A DNA stretch of 64,000 nucleotides. Origin: CAIXLI01 sp964587125 (GTDB lineage: Bacteria; Pseudomonadota; Alphaproteobacteria; UBA9219). The stretch's first letter is position 1. Each line of letters begins with the position of its first letter. A program made the translations under genes and the position numbers. The notes under the pieces are model-generated. The model did not search any database and was not told the DNA's origin. It saw only the letters and a list, made by a program, of their open reading frames with translations. The DNA is taken from the NCBI GenBank assembly GCA_964587125.1, contig CAZPKC010000003.1, positions 1 through 64,000 of the forward strand, given 5' to 3'. Shown here in pieces: positions 25,808-35,043 of this stretch.

Positions 25808-26128
25808 TTATCCTTGCGTGGCTTTTTTCTCGGCGGGATCCATATAATAGTCGAGGCTCTCGATCAGCTCTTGCCCCCATAGAGTCCCCATTTCCAGGGC
25901 TTTTTTCTTATCGTCGATGTTTTTTGGCTCGAGTTCGCCCCCTTCGCCGTAAAAGCGCCGGAAGTAGAGCATCGCCTCAAGCCCGTAACGGAGAGTTTCG
26001 GGAAAGTCTTCGTCTTCTTTAACAAGGGCGAGAATGCCGTCGATTTCCTTCGCCCCCCCAAGCAAAACGGCTTCTTCAATCGCTTGCGCCAACGAGGAGG
26101 AAATTTTCGGCACGTTCACGGTCAACAT
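25808..26128 (-). CDS. Small acidic protein of unknown function
   Basis: A 106-residue soluble, helical, acidic protein. I start it at the ATG at 26128, which has GGAGG seven bases upstream; the longer reading frame to 26182 has no such site. No motif is recognised. It is first in a three-gene operon with the membrane-protein pair and may be their soluble partner, which is inference from position only. Confidence 0.65.
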   Translation of the reverse strand: MLTVNVPKISSSLAQAIEEAVLLGGAKEIDGILALVKEDEDFPETLRYGLEAMLYFRRFYGEGGELEPKNIDDKKKALEMGTLWGQELIESLDYYMDPAEKKATQG

Positions 26129-26303
26129 GGGCAACCTCCGAATGAATTGGGGAATTTTCCCCCCTATTCGGCGAAAAGTCAACTTATTGAGGGAAAAGGC
26201 GTCGTTTTTTCCATGAATGGATTCCTATATTATATAGTCTGGCAGACAAACAGGGGGGTATGCTAAGAATCCTCCCTCTTTAGATTAACAAAAGCGGACA
26301 ATC

Positions 26304-27269
26304 ATGCAGGTCATTTTGGCTCAACCCCGCGGTTTTTGCGCCGGCGTCGAACGCGCGATCGAAATCGTCGAGACGGCGCTTGAGAAATTCGGCGCCCCTA
26401 TCTATGTGCGCCATGAAATCGTGCACAACCCCCACGTCGTGAAGCGCCTGAAGGAAAAAGGAGTCATTTTCGTGGAGGAGACCGACGAGGTTCCCGAAGG
26501 CGCGGTCGTTATTTTCAGCGCCCACGGAGTGACGCCGCAAGTCGAGGCGCACGCGAAGGGACGCAAGTTGACCGTCATCGACGCGACCTGCCCGCTCGTG
26601 CTGAAGGTGCATACCGAGGGGCAGAAATACGCGAAAAAGAATTACGAAATCATCCTCATCGGCCATAAGGGGCATCCGGAAATCGAAGGAACCTTGGGGC
26701 GCATCCGGAGCATCAAGGGCGATGTTTATCTGGTTTCCGACATCGAGGATATCAAAAAGGTCAACGTCAAAAATCCGGACCAGCTTGCGTATATCACGCA
26801 GACGACGCTGAGCCTCGACGAGACGCGCGATGTGATCGACGCGCTCAAGGCGCGTTTTCCCAATATCGTCGGCCCCGCGACGAAGGACATTTGCTATGCC
26901 ACCCAGAACCGTCAAGGCGCCGTGCGCGAATTGGCCAAGAACGTCGATGTCGTTCTTGTCATAGGAGCGCATAACAGTTCGAACTCGAACCGCTTGCGCG
27001 AACGCGCCAAGGAAGTCGGCATCGACGCTTATCTGATCGAGGACGCGTCGCACCTAAATCTGGACTGGGTTCGCGGCAAAGAACGCGTCGGAGTCACCGC
27101 CGGAGCTTCCGCTCCGGAGGATTTGGTTCAGGAAGTGATCGAACGCCTGCGCAAGGAATTCAAGAACGTTACCGTCGAGGTCATGCCGGGGGGCATTCAG
27201 GAAAACGTTCATTTCCAGTTGCCGACGTCCTTAACGAAAGCGACGCCGCGCGCCGGGCTTGCGACATGA
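26304..27269 (+). CDS. ispH: 4-hydroxy-3-methylbut-2-enyl diphosphate reductase
   Basis: A 321-residue iron-sulfur enzyme, the last step of the MEP isoprenoid pathway. The three cluster cysteines are visible in PRGFCAGVERA, DATCPLVLKVH and TKDICYATQNRQ. The histidines of the substrate pocket (in YVRHEIVHNPHVV and FSAHGV) and the SSNSNRLRE serine/asparagine motif are present. Length is normal. It overlaps mazG by ATGA. Confidence 0.97.
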   Translation: MQVILAQPRGFCAGVERAIEIVETALEKFGAPIYVRHEIVHNPHVVKRLKEKGVIFVEETDEVPEGAVVIFSAHGVTPQVEAHAKGRKLTVIDATCPLVLKVHTEGQKYAKKNYEIILIGHKGHPEIEGTLGRIRSIKGDVYLVSDIEDIKKVNVKNPDQLAYITQTTLSLDETRDVIDALKARFPNIVGPATKDICYATQNRQGAVRELAKNVDVVLVIGAHNSSNSNRLRERAKEVGIDAYLIEDASHLNLDWVRGKERVGVTAGASAPEDLVQEVIERLRKEFKNVTVEVMPGGIQENVHFQLPTSLTKATPRAGLAT

Positions 27270-28066
27270 CCTCCAATGTTCAGCGCCTGCTTGACGTTAT
27301 GGCGCGCTTGAGAAGTCCCGACGGATGCCCGTGGGATTTGGAGCAGACTTTCGCGACGATCGCCCCTCACACGGTCGAAGAGACTTATGAACTTGTCGAA
27401 GCGATCGAAAACAACGATCCGCAAGCGATCAAGGACGAATTGGGGGACGTTCTTTTTCAAGTCGTCTTTTACGCGCAAATGGGGCGCGAAGCGGGGTGGT
27501 TCGATTTCGACGGCGTGGCGGGCGCCGTCGCCGATAAAATGATCGAAAGGCATCCGCACGTTTTCGGCGACCGCGACGTGAAAACCGCGCAAGACGTCGT
27601 GGTGAATTGGGATAAAGATAAGGAAAAAAAGAAAGCGCTGGCCGCCGGAAACGAAGGCCGCGCGTTAAGCGTTCTGGATGGCGTGAGCGCGGCTCTTCCC
27701 GCCTCGACGCGCGCCGTTAAATTGCAAAAACGCGCGGCGACCGTCGGGTTCGATTGGAAGGATGCCAAAGACGTTTTCGACAAGATCAAAGAAGAAATCG
27801 GCGAGCTGGAAAAAGAAGTCGCGGAAAATACAGGCAAAGATAAATTGGAGGACGAACTCGGCGATGTTTTTTTCGCCGTCGCCAATCTGGCGCGGAAACT
27901 GGGTATCGATCCTGAAACGGCTTTGCGCCGCACGAACAGAAAATTCGAACGCCGTTTCCGAGGAATCGAAGAAGCTCTTGCCCAAAAAGGCAAGAAAATA
28001 TCCGACGCTTCGCTCGACGAAATGGAGCGGCTTTGGAACGAGATGAAAGCGAAAGAAAAAACCTAA
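27266..28066 (+). CDS. mazG: Nucleoside triphosphate pyrophosphohydrolase MazG
   Basis: A 266-residue enzyme that hydrolyses noncanonical or excess NTPs to NMP and pyrophosphate. It has the double MazG-domain layout: the first domain opens with LRSPDGCPWDLEQTF and has the metal-binding EETYELVEAIE and KDELGDVLFQVVFYAQ; the second repeats the helix pattern at KIKEEIGELEKEV and LEDELGDVFFAVANLARKLG. Translational overlap with ispH (ATGA). It converges with hydG and overlaps it by four bases. Confidence 0.95.
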   Translation: MTSNVQRLLDVMARLRSPDGCPWDLEQTFATIAPHTVEETYELVEAIENNDPQAIKDELGDVLFQVVFYAQMGREAGWFDFDGVAGAVADKMIERHPHVFGDRDVKTAQDVVVNWDKDKEKKKALAAGNEGRALSVLDGVSAALPASTRAVKLQKRAATVGFDWKDAKDVFDKIKEEIGELEKEVAENTGKDKLEDELGDVFFAVANLARKLGIDPETALRRTNRKFERRFRGIEEALAQKGKKISDASLDEMERLWNEMKAKEKT

Positions 28067-29529
28067 AAGCACTCGCCTCTGGCGCCTTTTTCGGTCTTCT
28101 CCAGCGTAGCGCGCGTATTGGCGCTTCTTGGCTCTTCCAGCATCCCGACTTCTTTTTCGATCAAGGCATTGCCGACTTTTTTCGTTTCGGGCAACGCGTA
28201 GTCGAGAAGATATTCTTTGAGCGTCACCAGCGCGTTCGGCGTGCAGGTTTTCTTGATGGCCCCAATCCGCGCGATTTTCAGAAAGTCTCCGCCTTCGCGC
28301 CCCTTCTTTTCGCACGCCGTGCACCAGGAAGGAATAAAACCGTTTTCGATGAGTTCTTTAACGACCTCATCCAGAGAGCGATGATCTCCCACCTCAAATT
28401 GTCCGGATCTCGCGCTTTTATCGTCCGCTGAATATCCGCCGGGGTCCGTTCGGCTGCCCGCGGAAATCTGGGAAACGCCGACTTCAAGCGTTTTCCGGCG
28501 CATCTCCGAATTCTCGCGCGTTGACATGATCATGCCGGTATAAGGAACGGCAAGGCGCATGATCGCAATCATGTTCAAAAAGTCTTCGTCGGAAACTTTG
28601 TTCGGCGGATGACGCGATATTTCCGAACCCGTCGCAGGCTCGATGCGCGGGAAACTGATCGTATGCGCGCCAGAGCCAAGTTCTTCCAGATGCGAAATAT
28701 GGCTTTTAAGCGCCAGAGCTTCAAAGCGCCAATCCGCTAGGCCGAGCAAAGCGCCCATGCCGAAGTCCCCGATCCCCGCCTGTATCGCCCGATCGAAGAC
28801 ATTGACGCGCCAGACATAATCGGCCTTGGGCCCGCTGAGATGGTGCTTTTTGTAAACAACGGGATCGTAGGTCTCTTGGAAACATTGATAGGTTCCGACG
28901 CCGGCTTCTCTCAGCAATTTGAAATCCTCGACGCTTAACGGAGCGACGTTCGCGTTAACGCGCCGAATTTCGCCATTGCCGTCTTTCACGGAATAAATGG
29001 TCTTCATCGAATCAAGAACGTACTGAAAACCGTCGTTCTTTGCCTGATAGGCTTCCCCCGCGACCATGAGTACCCGTTTGTGGCCTTGGTCGATCAATAT
29101 CTTTATTTGCTCGGCTATTTCTTCTTGAGTCATAGCCGTGCGAACGATTTCCTTGTTGCTCGCGCGAAAAGCGCAATAATTGCATTCGTTTTTGCATAGA
29201 TTGGAAATATAAAGCGGCGCAAACGTAACGATACGGTTGCCGTATATATGCAGCTTGACCTCTTTGGCCAGATCGTGAAGCTTTTTCGACAAATCCGGGC
29301 TTTTTATACTGGACAAGGTAGCGATTTCTTCGAGACCGATGCCCTTTAATTCCCTTTCTTCCAAAGCGCCCGTCGAGTGTTTCTTGACTTCGTCGAGTTC
29401 GCTTTTCTTTTTTGCAAGAATCGCTTCGATGCCTTGCCTGTCTTCCGTGCCGGCTTTCTCGACAAGGGAGCGTATGTACGGAACGTCAAGCCAGGGAACG
29501 GGACTAAAAGAAGCATCTACTGTTGTCAT
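28063..29529 (-). CDS. hydG: [FeFe]-hydrogenase maturase HydG
   Basis: A radical SAM enzyme of 488-489 residues that cleaves tyrosine to supply CO and cyanide for the H-cluster. The radical SAM cysteines are in LCKNECNYCAF (C-x3-C-x2-C) at about 113-120. The C-terminal second cluster motif C-x2-C-x22-C is intact in CTACEKK...IKKTC. Two ATGs stand in tandem; the inner one (29529) is spaced six bases from AGGAG. hydE runs divergently from the other side of a 155-bp gap. HydF and the hydrogenase HydA are not in the window. Confidence 0.95.
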   Translation of the reverse strand: MTTVDASFSPVPWLDVPYIRSLVEKAGTEDRQGIEAILAKKKSELDEVKKHSTGALEERELKGIGLEEIATLSSIKSPDLSKKLHDLAKEVKLHIYGNRIVTFAPLYISNLCKNECNYCAFRASNKEIVRTAMTQEEIAEQIKILIDQGHKRVLMVAGEAYQAKNDGFQYVLDSMKTIYSVKDGNGEIRRVNANVAPLSVEDFKLLREAGVGTYQCFQETYDPVVYKKHHLSGPKADYVWRVNVFDRAIQAGIGDFGMGALLGLADWRFEALALKSHISHLEELGSGAHTISFPRIEPATGSEISRHPPNKVSDEDFLNMIAIMRLAVPYTGMIMSTRENSEMRRKTLEVGVSQISAGSRTDPGGYSADDKSARSGQFEVGDHRSLDEVVKELIENGFIPSWCTACEKKGREGGDFLKIARIGAIKKTCTPNALVTLKEYLLDYALPETKKVGNALIEKEVGMLEEPRSANTRATLEKTEKGARGECF

Positions 29530-29687
29530 CATTTACTCCTGATTATCATGAGGGGAATCTCTCCGTTGAATTATCGCCTAGAAAAAGCGAAGAGAAGTCT
29601 TTATAATCTGCGTGAAGAACTACAGTTTACGTCCTTCAAATTACTTTTGTCCATATAATTAGGTTAATAAAGATAAACGGCGAGAAC

Positions 29688-30716
29688 ATGAAATATACGG
29701 CGGATGAAGCCCTTGAACTTTTGCGCGCGCCGCCAAGCGAACGGCAGGCTTTATTCGATCGCGCGGACGAAATGCGGCGGCAGATTATGGGCGACGACGT
29801 TTATTTGCGCGGCATTATCGAATTTTCGAATATTTGTTCCAATCATTGCGCTTATTGCGGCATTCGCGCCCCAAACACAAAAGTTAACCGCTATCGCATG
29901 GACGCCGACGAAATACTGGCCGTCGCCAAGCAAATGGCGGATTGGCAACAAGGAACTATCGTTCTTCAATCGGGAGAAGCGGATTCTCCCGAGGAAAACA
30001 AAAGAATTGGCGAAATCGTCAAGCGCCTCAAAAAAGAAACAAATCTTGCCGTCACGTTGTCGGTCGGGAACAGATCGAAAGATGTTTATAAATATTGGCA
30101 AGAGTGCGGCATGGACAGGTTTCTCGTGCGCTTTGAAACGAGCGACCCGAAATTGTTCGCCGCGATGCATCCCGATTGCACGCTCAAGGAACGGCTTGCG
30201 TGTCTGGACTCGCTGCGCGAGCTTGGCGTTCAGGTCGGCAGCGGATTTATGATCGGAGTGCCCGGCGAAACTTTGGAGATTCTGGCGAACAATATTCTTC
30301 TCTGCCGCGAGCGCGATTTCGACATGATCGGCATCGGGCCTTTCATTCCCCATCCCGACACGCCGTTCGGCGCAAAGACAAATGCTTATGCAAACGATAC
30401 GGATATGTATTTTATCGCGGTTTCCGTTTTGCGAATTTTTAACCCCGACGCGCATATTCCCGCGACGACCGCTTTCGATTCCATTTTTCCAAATCATGAG
30501 GGGCGCAATCTGGTTCTTCAGCGCGGCGCGAATATTTTCATGCCGAACAACACGCCGCAAAAGTACCGCGGGGATTATCTTTTATATCCCGACAAGCCCT
30601 GCGTCGACGAAGACACAGGGCAATGCGCTTTGTGCATCGCGGGACGAATCAGCCTTTTGGGGCGGACAATCGGCGAAGGGCCCGGGCATTCGATAAAAAA
30701 ACGGGATAGGGCATGA
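29688..30716 (+). CDS. hydE: [FeFe]-hydrogenase maturase HydE
   Basis: A 342-residue radical SAM enzyme acting in synthesis of the dithiomethylamine bridge of the H-cluster. The cysteine motif is ICSNHCAYCGIR (C50, C54, C57). Further signs are IVLQSGEAD, FLVRFETSDP, GFMIGVPGET, IGPFIPHPDTPF and a C-terminal CALCIAG pair in a region that in other HydE enzymes binds a non-essential extra cluster. It overlaps the membrane-protein gene downstream by ATGA. Confidence 0.95.
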   Translation: MKYTADEALELLRAPPSERQALFDRADEMRRQIMGDDVYLRGIIEFSNICSNHCAYCGIRAPNTKVNRYRMDADEILAVAKQMADWQQGTIVLQSGEADSPEENKRIGEIVKRLKKETNLAVTLSVGNRSKDVYKYWQECGMDRFLVRFETSDPKLFAAMHPDCTLKERLACLDSLRELGVQVGSGFMIGVPGETLEILANNILLCRERDFDMIGIGPFIPHPDTPFGAKTNAYANDTDMYFIAVSVLRIFNPDAHIPATTAFDSIFPNHEGRNLVLQRGANIFMPNNTPQKYRGDYLLYPDKPCVDEDTGQCALCIAGRISLLGRTIGEGPGHSIKKRDRA

Positions 30717-31552
30717 GGTTATTGGAAAAATTGCGCCGCGACCCCGGGACGAATTTTTCTCTGGCCGATATTTTCCTGTTTGCGCAAATTCCGAATCTTT
30801 GGGCCAAATTTCCCGCGATGGCGATTACGGGATATATCTTTTTCCGCTCCGTAGCGACGGGAAAAACGGCAAAGTTTCTCGAAAATCTGGAACGGCCCGC
30901 GGGAATTTTGTTTTTGAAAGTTCTTCCCAAGATTCCGTTCCTGAACAAAATTCCGGTAAATGACTTCGAAAGAGGCAAACCCGGAGCGACGACGCTCGCC
31001 GTCGGCTTGGCGCAATCAGTCATTTCATTCGGGAGTTTTGTGAGCGCCGCGCTTGATCCCTTTCAATTGATCGGCTGGCTGGCCGCCGCTGCTGCGGGAT
31101 TTTTCGCGAGCTTTAATATCCTTGTCGGATTGCAGCTTAACAACGATCAAAACGTCAGCGCGGAAAAATGCTGGAAGGACGTCGTCAAAAGCCCGCCGTT
31201 TCTCGACGCGGCCGGAGTGTGTTGCTCGGGGCTCATGGCGGGATTGGCGACAAGCTTCGGGTGGTGGACGATCATTCCCATCGCCTTGGCCCTTGTTTCC
31301 GCCTCTCTTATAGCCACGGGAAAAATCGGGAGGGTCAGGCTTAATAAGGGAGTGCCAATGGCGGCCCTTACTGCTGTCGGCGTTTTGAACGCCGTCGTCG
31401 GCATTGCGAACGGAAAATGGCTGGCCGCGCTTTCAAACGCCTTTGCGACGAACGGAGAAGGAATTGTTACGCTGTTTTATAATGAGAAGTATCAAGAAGC
31501 GCGACCGCAGGAATCCAAAAGCGCGTTGGGTAGTGTTTTCTACAGGGAATAA
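30713..31552 (+). CDS. Unknown membrane protein coupled to hydE
   Basis: A 279-residue protein with about six hydrophobic segments. I cannot assign it. The start is in the stop of hydE (ATGA), so it is translated right after the maturase. Its middle has ASFNILVGLQLNNDQNV, followed by small-residue-rich spans around a CCSGLMAGLA segment (about 165-173). Coupling to hydE suggests a role around hydrogenase assembly or membrane attachment, but nothing in the sequence shows it. The tRNA-Gly gene lies just downstream on the opposite strand. Confidence 0.65.
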   Translation: MRLLEKLRRDPGTNFSLADIFLFAQIPNLWAKFPAMAITGYIFFRSVATGKTAKFLENLERPAGILFLKVLPKIPFLNKIPVNDFERGKPGATTLAVGLAQSVISFGSFVSAALDPFQLIGWLAAAAAGFFASFNILVGLQLNNDQNVSAEKCWKDVVKSPPFLDAAGVCCSGLMAGLATSFGWWTIIPIALALVSASLIATGKIGRVRLNKGVPMAALTAVGVLNAVVGIANGKWLAALSNAFATNGEGIVTLFYNEKYQEARPQESKSALGSVFYRE

Positions 31553-31578
31553 AGTGACTGCCTCCGGCGGCACGCCGG

Positions 31579-31652
31579 TGGAGCGGGTGAAGGGAATCGA
31601 ACCCTCGTAGGTAGCTTGGGAAGCTACAGCTCTACCATTGAGCTACACCCGC
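31579..31652 (-). tRNA. tRNA-Gly (CCC anticodon)
   Basis: On the minus strand the acceptor strands GCGGGTG and CACCCGC, D arm GCTCAATGGTAGAGC, an anticodon stem GTAGC/GCTAC with loop TTCCCAA (anticodon CCC), T arm GAGGGTTCGATTCCCTT and an encoded CCA form a complete 74-nt cloverleaf. Confidence 0.97.
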
Positions 31653-31727
31653 AACGAGGGCGGAATGTAGCATCATCATAATTCAAGTCAAAGATTGAAA
31701 GATGGGTATTGCGGAAAGGCTGACTGG

Positions 31728-31747
31728 ATTCCGGCTTTCGCCGGAAT
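31728..31747. repeat. REP-type hairpin
   Basis: ATTCCGGC and GCCGGAAT enclose a four-base TTTC loop, followed by GACGGTGTTTTTT. It has the common form of proteobacterial REP units (GGATTCCGGCTTTCGCCGGAATGACG in two halves) and can also end transcripts coming from the left. No other feature was seen in the 31653-31880 gap. Confidence 0.75.
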
Positions 31748-31880
31748 GACGGTGTTTTTTGAAAAGCAGGAAGTAATTAACGTGCCTTAAAATCAGGCAT
31801 AAATGGCGCTTTAACCTCTTATTTATCACATTATTCTATTTTGCTATCCTTGTCTTCATTCCTTAACGCCGTTGACGATC

Positions 31881-32537
31881 ATGATCCGCATTGCCCCGTC
31901 CATTCTTTCCGCCGATTTTGCCAAGCTGGGCGACGAGGTTCGCGCGCTCGACGCCGCCGGAGCCGACTATATCCACATTGATGTTATGGACGGCCACTTT
32001 GTTCCGAACATCACGATCGGCGCGAGCGTCGTTAAGGCGTTGCGCCCGCATACCGAAAAAATATTCGACGTTCATTTGATGATTGCACCGGTCGATAACT
32101 TCGTGCGCGATTTTGCCGAAGCCGGGGCCGACATCATCACCGTCCATCCCGAATCCGGCCCTCATTTGCACCGCACGCTTGCTCTCATCAAAGCGCAGGG
32201 GAAAAAAGCGGGTGTCGCCTTGAATCCCGCAACGCCCTTGTCGGCGCTTGAGAACGTCTGGGGCGACATCGATCTGGTTTTGGTCATGACGGTCAATCCG
32301 GGTTTCGGCGGACAGGCTTTCATTGCTTCGCAGCTCGACAAAATCCGCGCGATCAGAAAGCACATCACGGCTTTGGGGAAAGAGATCGATCTTGAGGTTG
32401 ACGGAGGCGTCGATCCCGCCGTCGCCAAAAAGGTCATCGCCGCCGGAGCCGACGTTCTGGTGGCGGGCACGGCCAGCTTTAAGGGCGGCGAGGGAAAATA
32501 CGCTTCTAATATTGCGGCTTTGCGCTCCGGTCTTTGA
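31881..32537 (+). CDS. rpe: Ribulose-phosphate 3-epimerase
   Basis: A 218-residue TIM barrel that interconverts ribulose 5-phosphate and xylulose 5-phosphate. IAPSILSADF at the N-terminus, HIDVMDGHFVPN with the metal-binding histidine and catalytic aspartate, VHLMI, MTVNPGFGGQ and EVDGGVDP are all intact. ATG at 31881 is preferred; a TTG at 31872 would add three residues. The heparinase-like gene follows 16 bp downstream. Confidence 0.96.
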   Translation: MIRIAPSILSADFAKLGDEVRALDAAGADYIHIDVMDGHFVPNITIGASVVKALRPHTEKIFDVHLMIAPVDNFVRDFAEAGADIITVHPESGPHLHRTLALIKAQGKKAGVALNPATPLSALENVWGDIDLVLVMTVNPGFGGQAFIASQLDKIRAIRKHITALGKEIDLEVDGGVDPAVAKKVIAAGADVLVAGTASFKGGEGKYASNIAALRSGL

Positions 32538-32553
32538 GTTGCGAGATTTTTAA

Positions 32554-34149
32554 ATGACTCAAGCGGCTAAACTTATCGGAAGAGTGCGGCGCAGCGTTCA
32601 AAACGTCGCTTACGGAAACCCGCTGTATCAAAAAATTCTGGCGGCGGGCGAAACGCCTCTGCGCCTGCATTTCACTCCCGCCGATCCGTGGCCCGGCGAC
32701 GCGGCTGCCGGAATGGCCCTGCTCGCGGGGCAAACGTCCATGTTCGATCCCGCCGAGGATTCGTCGCTGCGCAACGCCGCGCCGACCTTGCGCAATCTGC
32801 GCGCCGTCGGCACAGACGCCGCGCGCGACACCTGCGTTCGCCTGATCGATATGTGGATGCGGCAATTCGACCGCTGGGACAAGGACGAATGGACGCCGGA
32901 AAATCTCGGGTCGCGAATCGCGGCGTGGATCGGGTTTTATGATTTCTACGCTCCCGTCGCGCCCGAAGATTTTACGCGGGCGCTGGTCGCAAGCCTTCAA
33001 CGCCAATGGCGGCATCTGGAGCGCACGATTTCGACCTCACTTAAAGGAGTCGAGGCCGTGCAGGCCGCGCGCGGATTGATTTACGGCGGATTGAATTTCG
33101 CCGGAGGCGACAGCGCGCTTGGCCTCGCCTGCGACTTGCTGCAACGGCAACTGGCGGCGGAAATTCTGCCCGACGGAGCGCACATCTCGCGCAATCCGTC
33201 CGTACAACTGCATCTTCTCAGGCATCTGGTCGATATCCGCAACGTTCTGGAGATGGCCGATATCCGCATGCCCGCGACTATCGGCGCGGGATTAGCGGCG
33301 TTGATACCCGGATTGAAATTTTTCCGCCACGGCGACGGCGGATTGGCTTTGTTCAACGGATCGGTCGAAGAGACGCCTTTAATGATCGATTCCGTATTGA
33401 CGCAAGCCGTCGTGCGCGGACGCATTTTGCGGCGCTTGCCTGAAGCCGGATACGAACGCCTGATCGCGGGGCGCAGCCTGCTTCTCGTCGATGCCGCGTC
33501 GCCCCCTCCCCGCTCTTACGGAAACGAAGGCCACGCGGGATTGATGAGTTTCGAATTCAGCGCAGGACGAGAAAGGCTTATCGTCAATTGCGGTTCCGTC
33601 CCGCGCGGCTCTTCCGAATGGCGCGCCGCTTGCGCCGCGACGGCTGCGCATTCCACCTTGACTATCGGCGACACGAACGCCTGCGATATCGACGACGACG
33701 GCGGAGTTACGGGGCATGCCCAGACGTCTTCCCAGCGTTTCGAGGAAAACGGTATGCAGGTCATCGAAATGGCGCATAACGGGTATTATTCCCGCTTCGG
33801 CTTGACTCATACCCGTACGCTGCGGCTTTCGGCTGACGGGGAAATATTGGAAGGACGCGAAGTGCTTCAGGGTACCAAGAGACGCGCCTTCACGCTGCGC
33901 TGGCATTTGCATCCCACCGTGCAGGCGTCTTTGTCTCAGGGAGGTCAAACGGCGCTTTTGCGCACGCCTTCGGGAAGCGGATGGAGATTGAGGACCGAAA
34001 AAGGAGAATTGGGTTTGGAATCCAGCATTTATTGCGGCAACGCCAGCCCGCGCCGAACGATACAAATCGGAACATCGGGGATAACGAACGAGGGCGACAC
34101 GGTCGTGACATGGAGCTTGGCGCGGGAAAGAAAGGGAGCTTCGGGTTAA
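32554..34149 (+). CDS. Heparinase II/III-family protein
   Basis: A 531-residue protein with the two-part layout of heparinase II/III-like polysaccharide lyases: a helical toroid up to about 290 and a beta-sandwich part from about 310. Signs are WTPENLGSRIAAWIGFYDFY, GGLNFAGGDSALG, the SFEFSAGRERLIVNCGS core and AHSTLTIGDTNAC, with the HNGYYSRFGLTHTRTL strand pair. Such proteins are found next to rpe or purH in many alphaproteobacteria; their substrate is unclear, and a role on cell-surface polysaccharide is inference. No signal peptide is visible. Confidence 0.85.
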   Translation: MTQAAKLIGRVRRSVQNVAYGNPLYQKILAAGETPLRLHFTPADPWPGDAAAGMALLAGQTSMFDPAEDSSLRNAAPTLRNLRAVGTDAARDTCVRLIDMWMRQFDRWDKDEWTPENLGSRIAAWIGFYDFYAPVAPEDFTRALVASLQRQWRHLERTISTSLKGVEAVQAARGLIYGGLNFAGGDSALGLACDLLQRQLAAEILPDGAHISRNPSVQLHLLRHLVDIRNVLEMADIRMPATIGAGLAALIPGLKFFRHGDGGLALFNGSVEETPLMIDSVLTQAVVRGRILRRLPEAGYERLIAGRSLLLVDAASPPPRSYGNEGHAGLMSFEFSAGRERLIVNCGSVPRGSSEWRAACAATAAHSTLTIGDTNACDIDDDGGVTGHAQTSSQRFEENGMQVIEMAHNGYYSRFGLTHTRTLRLSADGEILEGREVLQGTKRRAFTLRWHLHPTVQASLSQGGQTALLRTPSGSGWRLRTEKGELGLESSIYCGNASPRRTIQIGTSGITNEGDTVVTWSLARERKGASG

Positions 34150-34228
34150 CACAGGGCACGGCACAAACGTTGACTTCTGATCCAAAAGTTGGTTTTCTTC
34201 CGGCTCCCTTAAAAGAATCGGAGACTCC

Positions 34229-35014
34229 ATGCGTAAAACCGTCCTCTTACTCGCCCTCGCTCTTATTGCTTTCCTTCCTTCTTCCGGCTTTGCAGCGGAC
34301 GATTCCGCAGCGCCTGCGCCGAAAACGGCGGCCTCGGGTAAATTTACGGCGGCCCAGCGCGCGGAAATCGAAAACATTATCAAGGAATTTCTTGTAAACG
34401 AACACCCGGAAGTTTTGGGAATGGGGCTTCAAGTCCTGCAAAAACGCGATCAAGAACAGTCCGAAGCCCAAACGCAGAAAAAAGTCGCCGTCGAAAAAGA
34501 CAGGCTTTTTTACGATCCACTTTCGCCCGTGGCCGGAAACAAGAAATCGGGGGTCGTCGTCGTCGAATTTTACGATTATCAATGCGGCTACTGCAAAGCT
34601 TCGGAAGATGCGGTCGAACGCGTCTTGAAAGAAGGCAAGGACGTCAGATTCGTCTTTAAAAACTATCCGATCCTTGGGCCCGTGTCGCTTGAAGCCGCAA
34701 AGGCTGCCATGGCCGCGGTCAAACAGGACAAGTTTCTTGTTTTCCACGAGGCTTTGATGAACAAAAAAGAGCATCTGACCAGCGACATGATCTATCAGGT
34801 CGCGAAGGATGCCGGCCTTGATGTCGATAAGCTGAAAAAGGATATGGCTGAAAAATCGGTTACCGATGCGGTTGACGACAGCATGAAGCTGGGTCAGGAC
34901 ATCGGCGTGCGGGGAACGCCTTTCTTCGTTATCAACGAGGCCGCATATCCCGGCGTCTTGCAGTACGACCAACTTGCAAAGGCCATCGACGACGCGCGAG
35001 CCAAAGTTAAGTAG
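34229..35014 (+). CDS. DsbA-family thiol-disulfide oxidoreductase
   Basis: A 261-residue exported protein. Residues 1-22 are a signal peptide ending in GFAAD. After a helical segment with a coiled-coil character (about 40-90; a DsbA-N/ScsC-like lead region) comes a thioredoxin fold with active site CGYC in EFYDYQCGYCKASED and the cis-proline in GVRGTPFFVIN. This is the DsbA/BdbD-like subgroup (com1-type) that acts on periplasmic or surface proteins. GGAGA stands five bases before the ATG. Its redox partner is not in the window. Confidence 0.88.
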   Translation: MRKTVLLLALALIAFLPSSGFAADDSAAPAPKTAASGKFTAAQRAEIENIIKEFLVNEHPEVLGMGLQVLQKRDQEQSEAQTQKKVAVEKDRLFYDPLSPVAGNKKSGVVVVEFYDYQCGYCKASEDAVERVLKEGKDVRFVFKNYPILGPVSLEAAKAAMAAVKQDKFLVFHEALMNKKEHLTSDMIYQVAKDAGLDVDKLKKDMAEKSVTDAVDDSMKLGQDIGVRGTPFFVINEAAYPGVLQYDQLAKAIDDARAKVK

Positions 35015-35043
35015 CTCCTGTTTTCGCATAAGAGGGTAGTGAT

